From positions 1-57,817 of the forward strand of contig CAZUEO010000012.1 of the NCBI GenBank assembly GCA_964619675.1: a stretch of 57,817 nucleotides of DNA, given 5' to 3'. This stretch comes from JAPLMW01 sp964619675 (GTDB lineage Bacteria > Planctomycetota > Phycisphaerae > Sedimentisphaerales > UBA12454). Positions within the stretch are counted from its first letter, which is position 1; each line of letters starts with the position of its first letter. Of this stretch, positions 43,801-50,446 are shown one piece after another. The notes under the pieces were generated by a model that did no database searches, was not told the origin of the DNA, and saw nothing but the letters and a program-made list of their open reading frames with translations. Made by a program: the position numbers and the translations under genes.

Positions 43801-44551
43801 GTTGATAAATTTCAAAGTATTGTTCAATCTGACTGCGTTTCTGATTTTTCGCCTGTTCGGCATCTGTTTTTTTGGTATCTCTGTCGTTGACATCTGAAAT
43901 CAGACTCTGGAGTGTAAATTCCTGCCCATTGGGGTCCATTGTGGCCCAGGCGGGCGCGATTGAAATCAGCGTTTCCTTGTTTACGCCGGCCTTTCCAAGC
44001 TCTTGGGTTATCGTATCAAGTTCGGCCTTAAAGGCATCTCTTTTGTCCTGTGCCGCCTTTCTCGCATCGTAGGCCGAGGCGAGCTGCTCGAGAATTTCTT
44101 TTCTCTCATTGCTGTCAGCGGCAAATTCTGCAAAAAGCAGGGCTCTTTCATTTGGTTCTTTGGCAAGTGTTCTTTTTATCATCGCCAGATTGAGGTTATC
44201 TTTGGAGATTGCCTCCATCGCCCGGTCGTAAGATTGCCTTCTTCTGAGTGTGTCGGCACTTGCCAGCGGAACCTGAATTTCGATTCGGGTATCCCCCTGA
44301 GGGCGCATAATGATATTCTGGATATTGCCGGGGTCAATACGTCTCAGGAGGATTGGCACAAGACGCTGAGAAAGACCGTCTATCTCGGCGTTTTCAAGAC
44401 CGGTGGTATCAATTTCGTAGATAAGGCTTGTTCCGCCTGCAAGGTCGATGCCGGGTTTCAATTTCTCACTTGGCGGGTAAAGATTAGCAGCTGCAAAAAC
44501 TATCAGAATGATTACTGCTATAAAGCCGAAACGAACAACATTTTTGTCCAT
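40814..44551 (-). CDS. secDF: Fused SecD-SecF protein-export membrane protein with enlarged periplasmic domains
   Basis: SecDF uses the proton gradient to help pull proteins out of the SecYEG channel. This 1245-residue chain carries both halves: SecD with TVGMSTDANILIYERIREE (about 610-628) and SecF with LVGYSVNDTIVVYDRIREN (about 1143-1160), both with the key Asp/Arg residues. Fused SecDF proteins are commonly 750-900 residues. The excess is in the periplasmic domains: RIEIQVPL (89-96) and LEFRIL (351-356), normally about 20-30 residues apart, are separated by some 250 mostly helical, coiled-coil-like residues. The SecF periplasmic domain is also about twice the usual size. It follows yajC and tgt, a widely conserved order. 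Confidence 0.95.
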   Translation of the reverse strand: MDKNVVRFGFIAVIILIVFAAANLYPPSEKLKPGIDLAGGTSLIYEIDTTGLENAEIDGLSQRLVPILLRRIDPGNIQNIIMRPQGDTRIEIQVPLASADTLRRRQSYDRAMEAISKDNLNLAMIKRTLAKEPNERALLFAEFAADSNERKEILEQLASAYDARKAAQDKRDAFKAELDTITQELGKAGVNKETLISIAPAWATMDPNGQEFTLQSLISDVNDRDTKKTDAEQAKNQKRSQIEQYFEIYQQWGQVVDELTKPETGLNAVYRQAEIKLKDFNLGPEALAEVLEMPVKSIKRATLIQQFKNNFPSEAEKIDNLLNAFEEYRPVRGRIDGPQDVKRMLKGAGVLEFRILPKLDDGRTNADEILTYVDTLKTKGPKLASDNKYIWVQIEDIENNTWHQSERNQIVIGMFADKYYILTSGQKSECLLRHTGKKPWKLQRAGATVDQMGKRAISFTFDEVGASLFYDITSNNLQRPLCITLDNFAVSAPNIRSAIRANGVIEGDFTQTEQMDMINKLNAGSLPARLIEPPISEKTIGASIGTDNRDQGIRAGIIALAVVCGFLFIYYLLAGFIADIAILLNILFVLAIMALCRATFTLPGIAGLILTVGMSTDANILIYERIREELLGGASLRNAIDNGYRRAFWTIFDANTTTFITAVILYMVGSEEIKGFAITLMLGIASSMFTGLFVTRIIFHMLLSKGFIRDRLTMFQIFRQKININWMGLRPVMFAISALLVFGGLFAFYTRDNTKNSKYDIEFTGGTSVQIDLKPDSTLERAEVEKIIRDEGSRLSNPAIAAARVYSVGDRQSKLQYEITTTETNKATVEVTFKAGLQETVKTIAQTIEDTQKKLRGKITNTVITQSPDNPMKFTITTSQLNKSVVSSILQKAFGDKADISEPAVSETVTSAVLDAFKGKLRIMENLNPRVISTARIDDELLDRTPELSDFIGGVRIELAVEKPATLAEINKRLRDLQFKPDMQGLVWHSYKLYDNKLNAQNTQPLNDFIYVSTEPEAGYRELSEEERANFVNNETAKIMAAGQMQSSLSRVTQFAPSIGQEAKTRALIAIVLGLTAMAAYLWIRFGSLRYGIGAIISLTHDICIALGAVAVSAYIANTQIGQTLLVGDFKIDLAMIAAFLTLVGYSVNDTIVVYDRIRENRGRLGTVTPQIITNSINQTLARTILTSFTTWIALLIMYIWGGPGFRGFSYVMIIGIVIGTYSSIAISAPILLFGKKTKMIDKSK

Positions 44552-44583
44552 ACCAATCCCCTGAAAAAGGTTACATTGTCTGC

Positions 44584-45006
44584 TTATTTCTGTTCAATAA
44601 CTTTGTTGATGGCAGAAGGCAGTACCTTTATTTTTGTATTGTTTGATTCATCCACTTTAAGGGTTATTTCGCTGTCGCTTACTTCAAGGACGGTGCCTAA
44701 TATGCCGCCGGCGGTCTGGACTCTATCGTTTTTCTTTAAGGATTGTACCATCTGCCGCTGCTCTTGCTGTCTTTTTCTGGGCCCTCTGAACATAACGAAG
44801 TACAAAATTACGAAAATGAGGACAATGAAAATCAGCTGCGACCACTGACCCTGAATCGGTTTTTTACCGGTGGTGCCGACGGTATTCGGCTCAGCCTGTT
44901 GAGTCGTTGTCTGTGTAGTCTGCTGATTTTGAGAAGTTATCTCTTCGGCTTTAATAACCTTTGGAACATTTGATTCTGCCAGAGCGAAAATCAATGTACT
45001 GTCCAT
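44584..45006 (-). CDS. yajC: Preprotein translocase accessory subunit YajC
   Basis: A 140-residue single-span protein that associates with SecDF and YidC. The core is typical: a membrane helix (about 56-74, LIFIVLIFVILYFVMFRGP), then the basic KRQQEQRQMVQSLKKNDRV and the small beta domain VQTAGGILGTVLEV. Compared with E. coli YajC (about 110 residues) it has an N-terminal extension of about 35 residues rich in Gln and Thr. That extension would lie in the periplasm if the usual topology holds. AAGGAAT precedes the ATG. It is encoded between tgt and secDF, the conserved order. Confidence 0.93.
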   Translation of the reverse strand: MDSTLIFALAESNVPKVIKAEEITSQNQQTTQTTTQQAEPNTVGTTGKKPIQGQWSQLIFIVLIFVILYFVMFRGPRKRQQEQRQMVQSLKKNDRVQTAGGILGTVLEVSDSEITLKVDESNNTKIKVLPSAINKVIEQK

Positions 45007-45008
45007 AA

Positions 45009-46163
45009 TTATTCCTTTCTATATTTAGCATTTTCCATATCGTCATTTACCTGATTGCTTCGAGCGTAAGCGGGACTTCGTAAAGCCTGCACCGCCCAGC
45101 CTGAGAACGAGCCATTTTCTATATTTTCTCGTATTTTGTCCATTAAATTATGATAAAAAACAATATTATGCAAGGACAGCATTATTGGCCCGAGCATCTC
45201 GCCGATGTTGAAAAAATGCCTTATAGCTGCCCGGCTGTATGTCGTACAGCACAGGCACCGGCACCCTGCGTCAATCGGTCTCAAATCGTCGATATAAGCT
45301 GAATTTCGCAGTCTGATTGGGCCGGCCTTTGTAAATGCAAGGGCATTTCTGCCGTTTCTGGTCGGCATTACGCAGTCAAACATATCGATTCCTGCCTCAA
45401 CAGCCTGGATAATATCAGCAGGAGTGCCGACGCCCATCAGGTATCGGGGTTTGCCCTCCGGCAGCAGCGGGGCGGTAAAACGCACGGTTTGAAGCATCTG
45501 CTCGGTGCCCTCTCCGACACTCAATCCCCCGATTGCATAGCCGGCAAAGTCTATTTTGACAAGCTCATGGGCACAATTCTGCCGCAGTTGACGGTCGGTC
45601 TGTCCTTGTACGATTCCGAATAGTAACTGCCTGCTGTTGGAATGAGTGTCTTTGCAGATTTTTGCCCACTTTATTGTGCGTTCAACTGCTTTTTGCTGTT
45701 CTTTTGGTTTTGCATCAAAGGCAGGACACTGGTCAAAACACATTATTATATCAGCCCCGAGCCTGTTCTGAATTTCAGTAACCCCTAAGGGGTCAAGTTT
45801 GATTTTCATTCCGTCATAAGGGCTGGCAAATTCCGTTCCGCTGTCGTCAGTAGAATTTATTGTGCTTAATGAAAATACCTGATAGCCGCCGCTGTCGGTC
45901 AGTATCGGGCCGTCCCAGGCCATAAATTTATGCAATCCGCCCACCTTTTCTATTGTTTTAACGCCCGGCTTTAGCATCAGGTGAAACGTATTGGCAAGGA
46001 CTATCTGGCTGCCTGCCTGGCGGAGCTGCTGCGGCAGTGTCCCTTTGACAGCGCCTCTTGTGCCGACAGGCATAAAGACGGGGGTTTTAACAACGCCGTG
46101 ATTTGTCTGCAGCAGGCCTGTTCGTGCAGAACCATCTTTTTTTATAATCTCAAATATGTTCAT
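45009..46163 (-). CDS. tgt: Queuine/preQ1 tRNA-guanine transglycosylase
   Basis: Exchanges guanine-34 of tRNA-Asp, -Asn, -His and -Tyr for the queuosine precursor preQ1. The 384-residue length is standard. Visible family blocks are GPILTDSGGYQVFSL (the active-site Asp region), MCFDQCP, and GIDMFDCVMPTRNGRNALAF with the catalytic aspartate. The zinc site CRCLCC is followed by a distal His in LSLHNIVFYHN. The gene leads a minus-strand operon, tgt-yajC-secDF-LysM. The region between this start and the divergent VOC gene contains a double-hairpin palindrome that would be in the 5' leader of this transcript. Confidence 0.96.
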   Translation of the reverse strand: MNIFEIIKKDGSARTGLLQTNHGVVKTPVFMPVGTRGAVKGTLPQQLRQAGSQIVLANTFHLMLKPGVKTIEKVGGLHKFMAWDGPILTDSGGYQVFSLSTINSTDDSGTEFASPYDGMKIKLDPLGVTEIQNRLGADIIMCFDQCPAFDAKPKEQQKAVERTIKWAKICKDTHSNSRQLLFGIVQGQTDRQLRQNCAHELVKIDFAGYAIGGLSVGEGTEQMLQTVRFTAPLLPEGKPRYLMGVGTPADIIQAVEAGIDMFDCVMPTRNGRNALAFTKAGPIRLRNSAYIDDLRPIDAGCRCLCCTTYSRAAIRHFFNIGEMLGPIMLSLHNIVFYHNLMDKIRENIENGSFSGWAVQALRSPAYARSNQVNDDMENAKYRKE

Positions 46164-46177
46164 AAATTTAGTAGTTA

Positions 46178-46231
46178 TTTAGCCCCCGCCACTTGTGGCG
46201 GGGTAGGCCGCCGCGAGCGGCGGCCGCTAAA
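46178..46231. repeat. Double-hairpin palindromic element (cloverleaf-like)
   Basis: The outer arms TTTAGC (46178-46183) and GCTAAA (46226-46231) enclose two perfect 9-bp hairpins with two-base loops: CCCCGCCAC-TT-GTGGCGGGG (46184-46203) and GGCCGCCGC-GA-GCGGCGGCC (46206-46225), joined by TA. It is much more GC-rich than its surroundings. It resembles REP/BIME-type or miniature palindromic repeats. It could also act as a leader structure for tgt, which begins 15 bases away. Confidence 0.85.
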
Positions 46232-46290
46232 TGTTATATTAAACCGTAACCGTTTGACGTAAGTCGTAACTATAAGCCAAAAAGGAGGTT

Positions 46291-46319
46291 TTGACAATTA
46301 GTGATTTTTGGCATATAGT
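46291..46319 (+). promoter_or_regulatory. Sigma-70 promoter of the VOC gene
   Basis: A perfect -35 TTGACA (46291-46296) and TATAGT (46314-46319) are 17 bases apart. RNA would start near 46326, about 26 bases before the VOC start codon. Confidence 0.8.
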
Positions 46320-46351
46320 TGTTTTGGATTTCAAATTTTACGGAGCTTAAA

Positions 46352-46795
46352 ATGAAAAAGATTTTCCAGATAGGTCTTATTGTTAAGGATATTGAGCAGA
46401 AAGTTAAGCACTGGGCGCAAGTTTTAGATAGTCCCATACCTGATATTCAAATTATAGAAGGATACGAAAAGACCGGCGCGCTTTATAAAGGCAAACCCAC
46501 TTCGGCAAAAGCCAAGCAGGCCATATTTTACTTGGGAGATATTTCTGTTGAGCTTATGGAGCCGGTAGGTAGCCCAAGTGCATGGGATGATTTTGCAAAG
46601 ACTAATGGGCAGGGAATCCACCATATTGCCTTATTAACAGAAAATACGGATAAGGAACTTGAGGTTTATCGCAAAGAAAATATAGCTGTTTTACAGCAGG
46701 GGCATTGGGAAACAGGCAGATATACTTATGTCGATACGTGCGAAAAATTAGGTACTTTTATAGAACTGCTGGAATTTTACCCCAAAGCCGATTAG
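46352..46795 (+). CDS. VOC (glyoxalase/epimerase-like) family protein
   Basis: A 147-residue protein with the paired beta-alpha-beta-beta-beta modules of the vicinal oxygen chelate superfamily. It resembles methylmalonyl-CoA epimerase-type sequences (FQIGLIVKDIEQKV; SVELMEPV; GIHHIALLTEN; GTFIELLEF). The presumed metal ligands are Gln6 (His in most epimerases), Glu in VELMEP, His in GIHHIA and Glu in FIELLE. I chose ATG 46352, which has CGGAGC upstream and lies about 26 bases after the predicted transcription start; an opening from 46319 would begin inside the -10 box. The substrate is unknown. It is a single-gene unit between the divergent tgt operon and the convergent SpoIID gene. Confidence 0.85.
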   Translation: MKKIFQIGLIVKDIEQKVKHWAQVLDSPIPDIQIIEGYEKTGALYKGKPTSAKAKQAIFYLGDISVELMEPVGSPSAWDDFAKTNGQGIHHIALLTENTDKELEVYRKENIAVLQQGHWETGRYTYVDTCEKLGTFIELLEFYPKAD

Positions 46796-46803
46796 TTGAC
46801 TCA

Positions 46804-48054
46804 TCAGTAAAGAATTTTAATTCTGCTGCCGGGATAATAGAAGTTCAGAATTTCCTGAGCGGTTTTGCCGTCTCTTGCCATTTGTCTTGCACCGTACTGG
46901 CAAAGCCCGACGCCGTGGCCGAAGCCTCTGCCTGCCACAAAAAGAAATTCATCATTCAAACTTATTATCGTACAGCTTGCACTTTGAATTTTCAGCCCGG
47001 TCGAGTCAATAGCAAGGCGGAGGTCTTCCGCTCGAAGATACCCCGTTTTGCCGGAAGAGCCGGTAAGTTTTACGCTGGTAATTCTTTTGAAATTGTCGGC
47101 ATAAACGCTTTCTTTTATTGTCTCTATTTTTTCTATTTTACCCAAATCTTTTAAGTTTGGGTATCTATCGACGATTTTTTCAGTTACGTATTTTTTGTTG
47201 AATTTCGCCATCGGCCAGTAAAAAAGGCTTGGTTTTGTGATTTGCCTGCAGTATGGGCAGGCCGCTCCTTCAAGTGCCGGGGCGCTTTCGCCGAAGACGT
47301 CCCGGGCATTTTCCGTATGGCCGCCACAGACAGAACTGTAATATGTGGGGAATTGTTCGCAGGTGCCTGATTTACCTTCGCAGCATAATACCATACCTGT
47401 TGTGGCATTGACCGCGTTGGTCGTTCGCAGTGTTTCAGCGGCTACCCCCTTATAAACCTGGTTTGCCTGTGTTGATTTGATATCCCATTTGCGGTTTTTG
47501 CCGAATCGTGATTTTATGTAGAGACAATAGGTCCTCGCCGCGACGGCTTGGGCCTTTAAGGCTTCTATTTCCCAATAGCTGGGCATCTCGGCTGAAACGA
47601 CTCCCGCCATGTATGTTTCAAGCGGGACATTATTTATTACCATCATACTGTTGCTGTCATCATTTATTATCAATTCAAGGCTGCCTCTGTAGGACCGGCT
47701 GTTAATTGTAAACGGTATCTGGTTCTGAGGCTTTATTATAAGCCGTTTGGTTGTAAATAGTTGCGGGCCTATTTTTATGCCTTCTTTACTGCTTTCCACA
47801 TTGATTGTGTCATCTGTTTTCTGTGCGGGGAAAACCTGGGTGGTATCAACACAGATAATTTTATATGGGGAATCGACTTTTAAGGATACGACGGATATTT
47901 TGTCATCGAGTAGTACCTTGATGGTGTATTCGCTGGCGGTTTGGCTTGTAATTACGTCCTGCGGCTGTTTGCCTGCATCACAACCTGCCAGGAAGATAAG
48001 GGCAAGCCCTGCGACAAACTGAAAATATTGGAGGGTTGTAATCCGTTCCGTCAT
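46804..48054 (-). CDS. SpoIID/LytB-domain lipoprotein (peptidoglycan lytic enzyme family)
   Basis: A 416-residue protein with a lipoprotein signal ending FLAGC (Cys25). The SpoIID domain includes VPLETYMAGVVSAEMPSYW, with the Glu that is catalytic in SpoIID lytic transglycosylases, then EALKAQAVAARTYCLY and, near the end, GRGFGHGVGLCQYGARQMA and YYPGSRIKIL. Such proteins cut glycan strands lacking stem peptides or stimulate amidases, outside the cytoplasmic membrane. In a non-sporulating Gram-negative, a role in cell division or wall remodelling is likely. It starts nine bases after the TPR/alpha-CTD gene and is probably co-transcribed with it. Confidence 0.88.
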   Translation of the reverse strand: MTERITTLQYFQFVAGLALIFLAGCDAGKQPQDVITSQTASEYTIKVLLDDKISVVSLKVDSPYKIICVDTTQVFPAQKTDDTINVESSKEGIKIGPQLFTTKRLIIKPQNQIPFTINSRSYRGSLELIINDDSNSMMVINNVPLETYMAGVVSAEMPSYWEIEALKAQAVAARTYCLYIKSRFGKNRKWDIKSTQANQVYKGVAAETLRTTNAVNATTGMVLCCEGKSGTCEQFPTYYSSVCGGHTENARDVFGESAPALEGAACPYCRQITKPSLFYWPMAKFNKKYVTEKIVDRYPNLKDLGKIEKIETIKESVYADNFKRITSVKLTGSSGKTGYLRAEDLRLAIDSTGLKIQSASCTIISLNDEFLFVAGRGFGHGVGLCQYGARQMARDGKTAQEILNFYYPGSRIKILY

Positions 48055-48063
48055 AGAGGATGT

Positions 48064-49389
48064 TTAGTCGAGCTTTCTCAGACTCAGGCCGGTTTTTTCG
48101 AGAACCTGTTTTATTTCTGTCAGGCTTGTAATGCCGAAGTTTTTGACGCCTAACAGTTCGGCTTCTGTTTTTGAAATTAGTTCGCCGATGGTTTTGATAT
48201 TCAGCTGTTCGAGGCATTTTCTTGCCCTTATCGACATCTCGAAATCCGCCAGGGGTTTGTTAGTCAGTTCGGGATCGATATCGGATTCGGTTTCCTGTGT
48301 TTCCTGTACTTCCTGTATAACCGATAGCGGGATTTGCCCTTCAATCGCCATGCCCAGCCGCAGCCCCTTTGCTTCGAGCATATTCTTGATTTCGTTAAGC
48401 GATGTTTCACCGAAATTTTTATAGGCAAGCAGCTCGGTCTCCGTAATTCTCAGCAGGTCGCCGATGGTATTAATGTCCATTTTCCTGAGGCAGTTTCTGC
48501 TTCTTACTGAAAGTTCGAAGTCGGATATCGGCGTCTCAAGAATCTTATTCCGCTGGTCTTTTGTTTTTTCTATTTCTTCGTCATACAGCATAGTCTTGGA
48601 GCTTACGATGTCTTTTTTGAAAAGAATCGCCCGCGGGTTGTTCGGATGGAATTTAAGGACCTGCTCGACGCATTTTAAGGCCTTGTCGTATTCGCCGGCA
48701 TCTTCATAAAGAACGGCCAGGTTGAGCAGTGCACCGACGTAAGGAGTGCCGTTATTGATGAGCTGTTTATAATAGTCGATAGCGGCCTGGTCGTCGCCTC
48801 TGATATCGAGCAAAAATGCCAGGTGAAACAGCGCCTTTGAATGGACGGGGTCAATTTCAATTGCCGTCTGATAATTTTCAATTGCCTCATCGTACTGGCC
48901 CTGTGCCTGGAGGCAGCGGCCGAGAGTATAATGATACAGGGCGCTGACCTTTTGGTAGTTTTCGCAGGCCGCCAGAACCTTCGCGGCTTGTGCGAAGTCG
49001 GTTTTGAGGCGATATATACCGGCCTTTGTGCAGTTAACAACCAGTGCATCAGCTCCTGCCTTTGCTGCCTTATCGAGTGCTTCAATAGCTTTGTCATACT
49101 GACCTGTCCTTCGCAGGCAAAAGGCCAGTTCCAGATAGTTATCTTTGCTGTCGTCGGCCTTTTCAAGTATTTCTATTGCCTGCCGGTATTTGCCGAGCAC
49201 CGCAAGTGCGGCTCCCAGGGCGAGGTAGTTTTTTCTGCCCGGCCTGGAAAGTTCCTGTTCGGCTTTCTCGGCAAATGCGATTTTATTTCGTTCGCTGGAG
49301 TTTACATGCGCAGCCACCGACAAAATGTCGTCGAATGTGATGGTTTCTGTGCTGAACATATCTATTTGCGGTTGCTTTATTGCTACCAT
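48064..49389 (-). CDS. TPR protein with two RNA polymerase alpha C-terminal-like domains
   Basis: The 441-residue product has TPR units from about residue 52 to 250 (YDEAIENYQTAIEIDP, EYDKALKCVEQVLKFHP). A linker then leads to two copies of a domain nearly identical in pattern to the E. coli RpoA C-terminal domain, at about 289-348 and 381-441. Copy 1 reads FELSVRSRNCL, then NFGETSLNEIKNML; copy 2 reads FEMSIRARKCL, then NFGITSLTEIKQVL. The residue matching RpoA Arg265, which contacts UP-element DNA, is kept in both; the Asn268 equivalent is kept only in copy 1 (Lys in copy 2). The Gly296, Ser299 and Glu302 equivalents are kept in both, while Lys298 is Thr. It has no RpoA N-terminal domain, so it is not the polymerase subunit. 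AGGAGC precedes the ATG. Confidence 0.9.
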   Translation of the reverse strand: MVAIKQPQIDMFSTETITFDDILSVAAHVNSSERNKIAFAEKAEQELSRPGRKNYLALGAALAVLGKYRQAIEILEKADDSKDNYLELAFCLRRTGQYDKAIEALDKAAKAGADALVVNCTKAGIYRLKTDFAQAAKVLAACENYQKVSALYHYTLGRCLQAQGQYDEAIENYQTAIEIDPVHSKALFHLAFLLDIRGDDQAAIDYYKQLINNGTPYVGALLNLAVLYEDAGEYDKALKCVEQVLKFHPNNPRAILFKKDIVSSKTMLYDEEIEKTKDQRNKILETPISDFELSVRSRNCLRKMDINTIGDLLRITETELLAYKNFGETSLNEIKNMLEAKGLRLGMAIEGQIPLSVIQEVQETQETESDIDPELTNKPLADFEMSIRARKCLEQLNIKTIGELISKTEAELLGVKNFGITSLTEIKQVLEKTGLSLRKLD

Positions 49390-49464
49390 ATGTCTTTTGC
49401 TCCTAATTATATTTGTTTAACAATTTATGGGTTCTGTTTTTTAATAAAATGCGGCCAGCACAGT

Positions 49465-49492
49465 ATTATAGTGTAAAGTGAAGCATTTGCAA
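49465..49492 (-). promoter_or_regulatory. Sigma-70 promoter of the TPR/alpha-CTD - spoIID unit
   Basis: Read on the minus strand, TTGCAA (49492-49487) and a perfect TATAAT (49470-49465) are 16 bases apart. RNA would start near 49458 with a leader of about 70 bases. The same 149-base gap must also hold the promoter of the plus-strand heme operon, which I could not place. Confidence 0.7.
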
Positions 49493-49538
49493 TAGCAATT
49501 TAAGCTCCGATTTTGGCCGGCCTTACGGGTGAAATTTA

Positions 49539-50441
49539 ATGCAAAACAGCGGCAAATCTGTTATTTTGTTTGCAAAAGAAGTTATACGCAAGGGATTGTT
49601 TGTGGACAGATTAAAACGACTTTGTCTTTTGACCGGCATAGTATTGCTGATGTTTTTAGCGGTACTTTGTGTTATCGGCTCTGTAATGGGTACGGACTGG
49701 TCGAGCTGGTTTTTTGCTTCGCCGGCCGGCAGGGGGCTTGGGATTTGTGTCGGCCTGTTGATTATTGCCGGCCTGGCAGAATTTAGGGAAATTTGGACGG
49801 TAAAATGGCTGCTTGCTGTTTATTTGGGCGCTCTGCTGGTTCTCGCGGCGGCTGTCACCAGGTGCAATTGTACCATTTTTGCCGGTTACGCTGTCGGCTG
49901 CACCGGTCTTTTCGGCCTTTTCCGGATAAAATGGAATAAAACCGATATTATAACGGCGTTTTTGTTGCTGGCTGCGATAGTGTTCATTTTTTACTCTCGT
50001 ATACTATCTGTGCCGTCGCATAGCCTTAAAAGTGTTTTTTTTGTACCGCACGTTTTTGCCTGTCTGCTGTCTTATATATTTTTTGTCCAGGCTGCTTTTT
50101 TTGCGGTTAAATATTTTTTTGACAGGACGCCGCAAACTGAGGAGAAATCATATAGATTTGTTTGTATAGCCTTTCCATTTTTGACTGCCGGCATTGCCTT
50201 TGGCAGCATCTGGGCCGCATTTGCCTGGGGCGACTGGTGGGGCTGGGACCCGAAAGAGTCTTTTTCACTTGCAGTCTGGCTCGTATTTGCGGCATTTCTG
50301 CATTTCAGGTATCTTTACGGACAAAAGTTTTTGCGGTTAAATAGTATTTGGCTCATTTGCGGCTTTTTGTTGATAGTTTTTGGTGTTCTGCTGGTGAATT
50401 TTTCAAAAATTTTCGCAGGCCTTCACAGTTTCAGTGGTTGA
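49539..50441 (+). CDS. CcsA/HemX-like membrane protein
   Basis: The 300-residue polytopic inner-membrane protein has about eight hydrophobic segments and the heme-handling tryptophan-rich motif WGDWWGWDPKES (about 229-240). Flanking histidines include PHVF before the motif and LHFRY after it. CcsA is the heme-transport and ligation partner in system II cytochrome c maturation. Related HemX proteins are encoded next to hemA and affect glutamyl-tRNA reductase levels in Bacillus. This gene stands directly before hemA, as hemX does, but carries the full WWGWDPKE of CcsA. No ccsB/resB is in the window, so the exact role stays open. It opens the heme operon. Confidence 0.85.
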   Translation: MQNSGKSVILFAKEVIRKGLFVDRLKRLCLLTGIVLLMFLAVLCVIGSVMGTDWSSWFFASPAGRGLGICVGLLIIAGLAEFREIWTVKWLLAVYLGALLVLAAAVTRCNCTIFAGYAVGCTGLFGLFRIKWNKTDIITAFLLLAAIVFIFYSRILSVPSHSLKSVFFVPHVFACLLSYIFFVQAAFFAVKYFFDRTPQTEEKSYRFVCIAFPFLTAGIAFGSIWAAFAWGDWWGWDPKESFSLAVWLVFAAFLHFRYLYGQKFLRLNSIWLICGFLLIVFGVLLVNFSKIFAGLHSFSG

Positions 50442-50446
50442 AGATT

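Noticed and set aside
50348..50446. N-terminal extension of hemA
   Set aside because: The extra 33 codons lie inside the upstream membrane protein gene; ATG 50447 directly gives the normal HemA N terminus.
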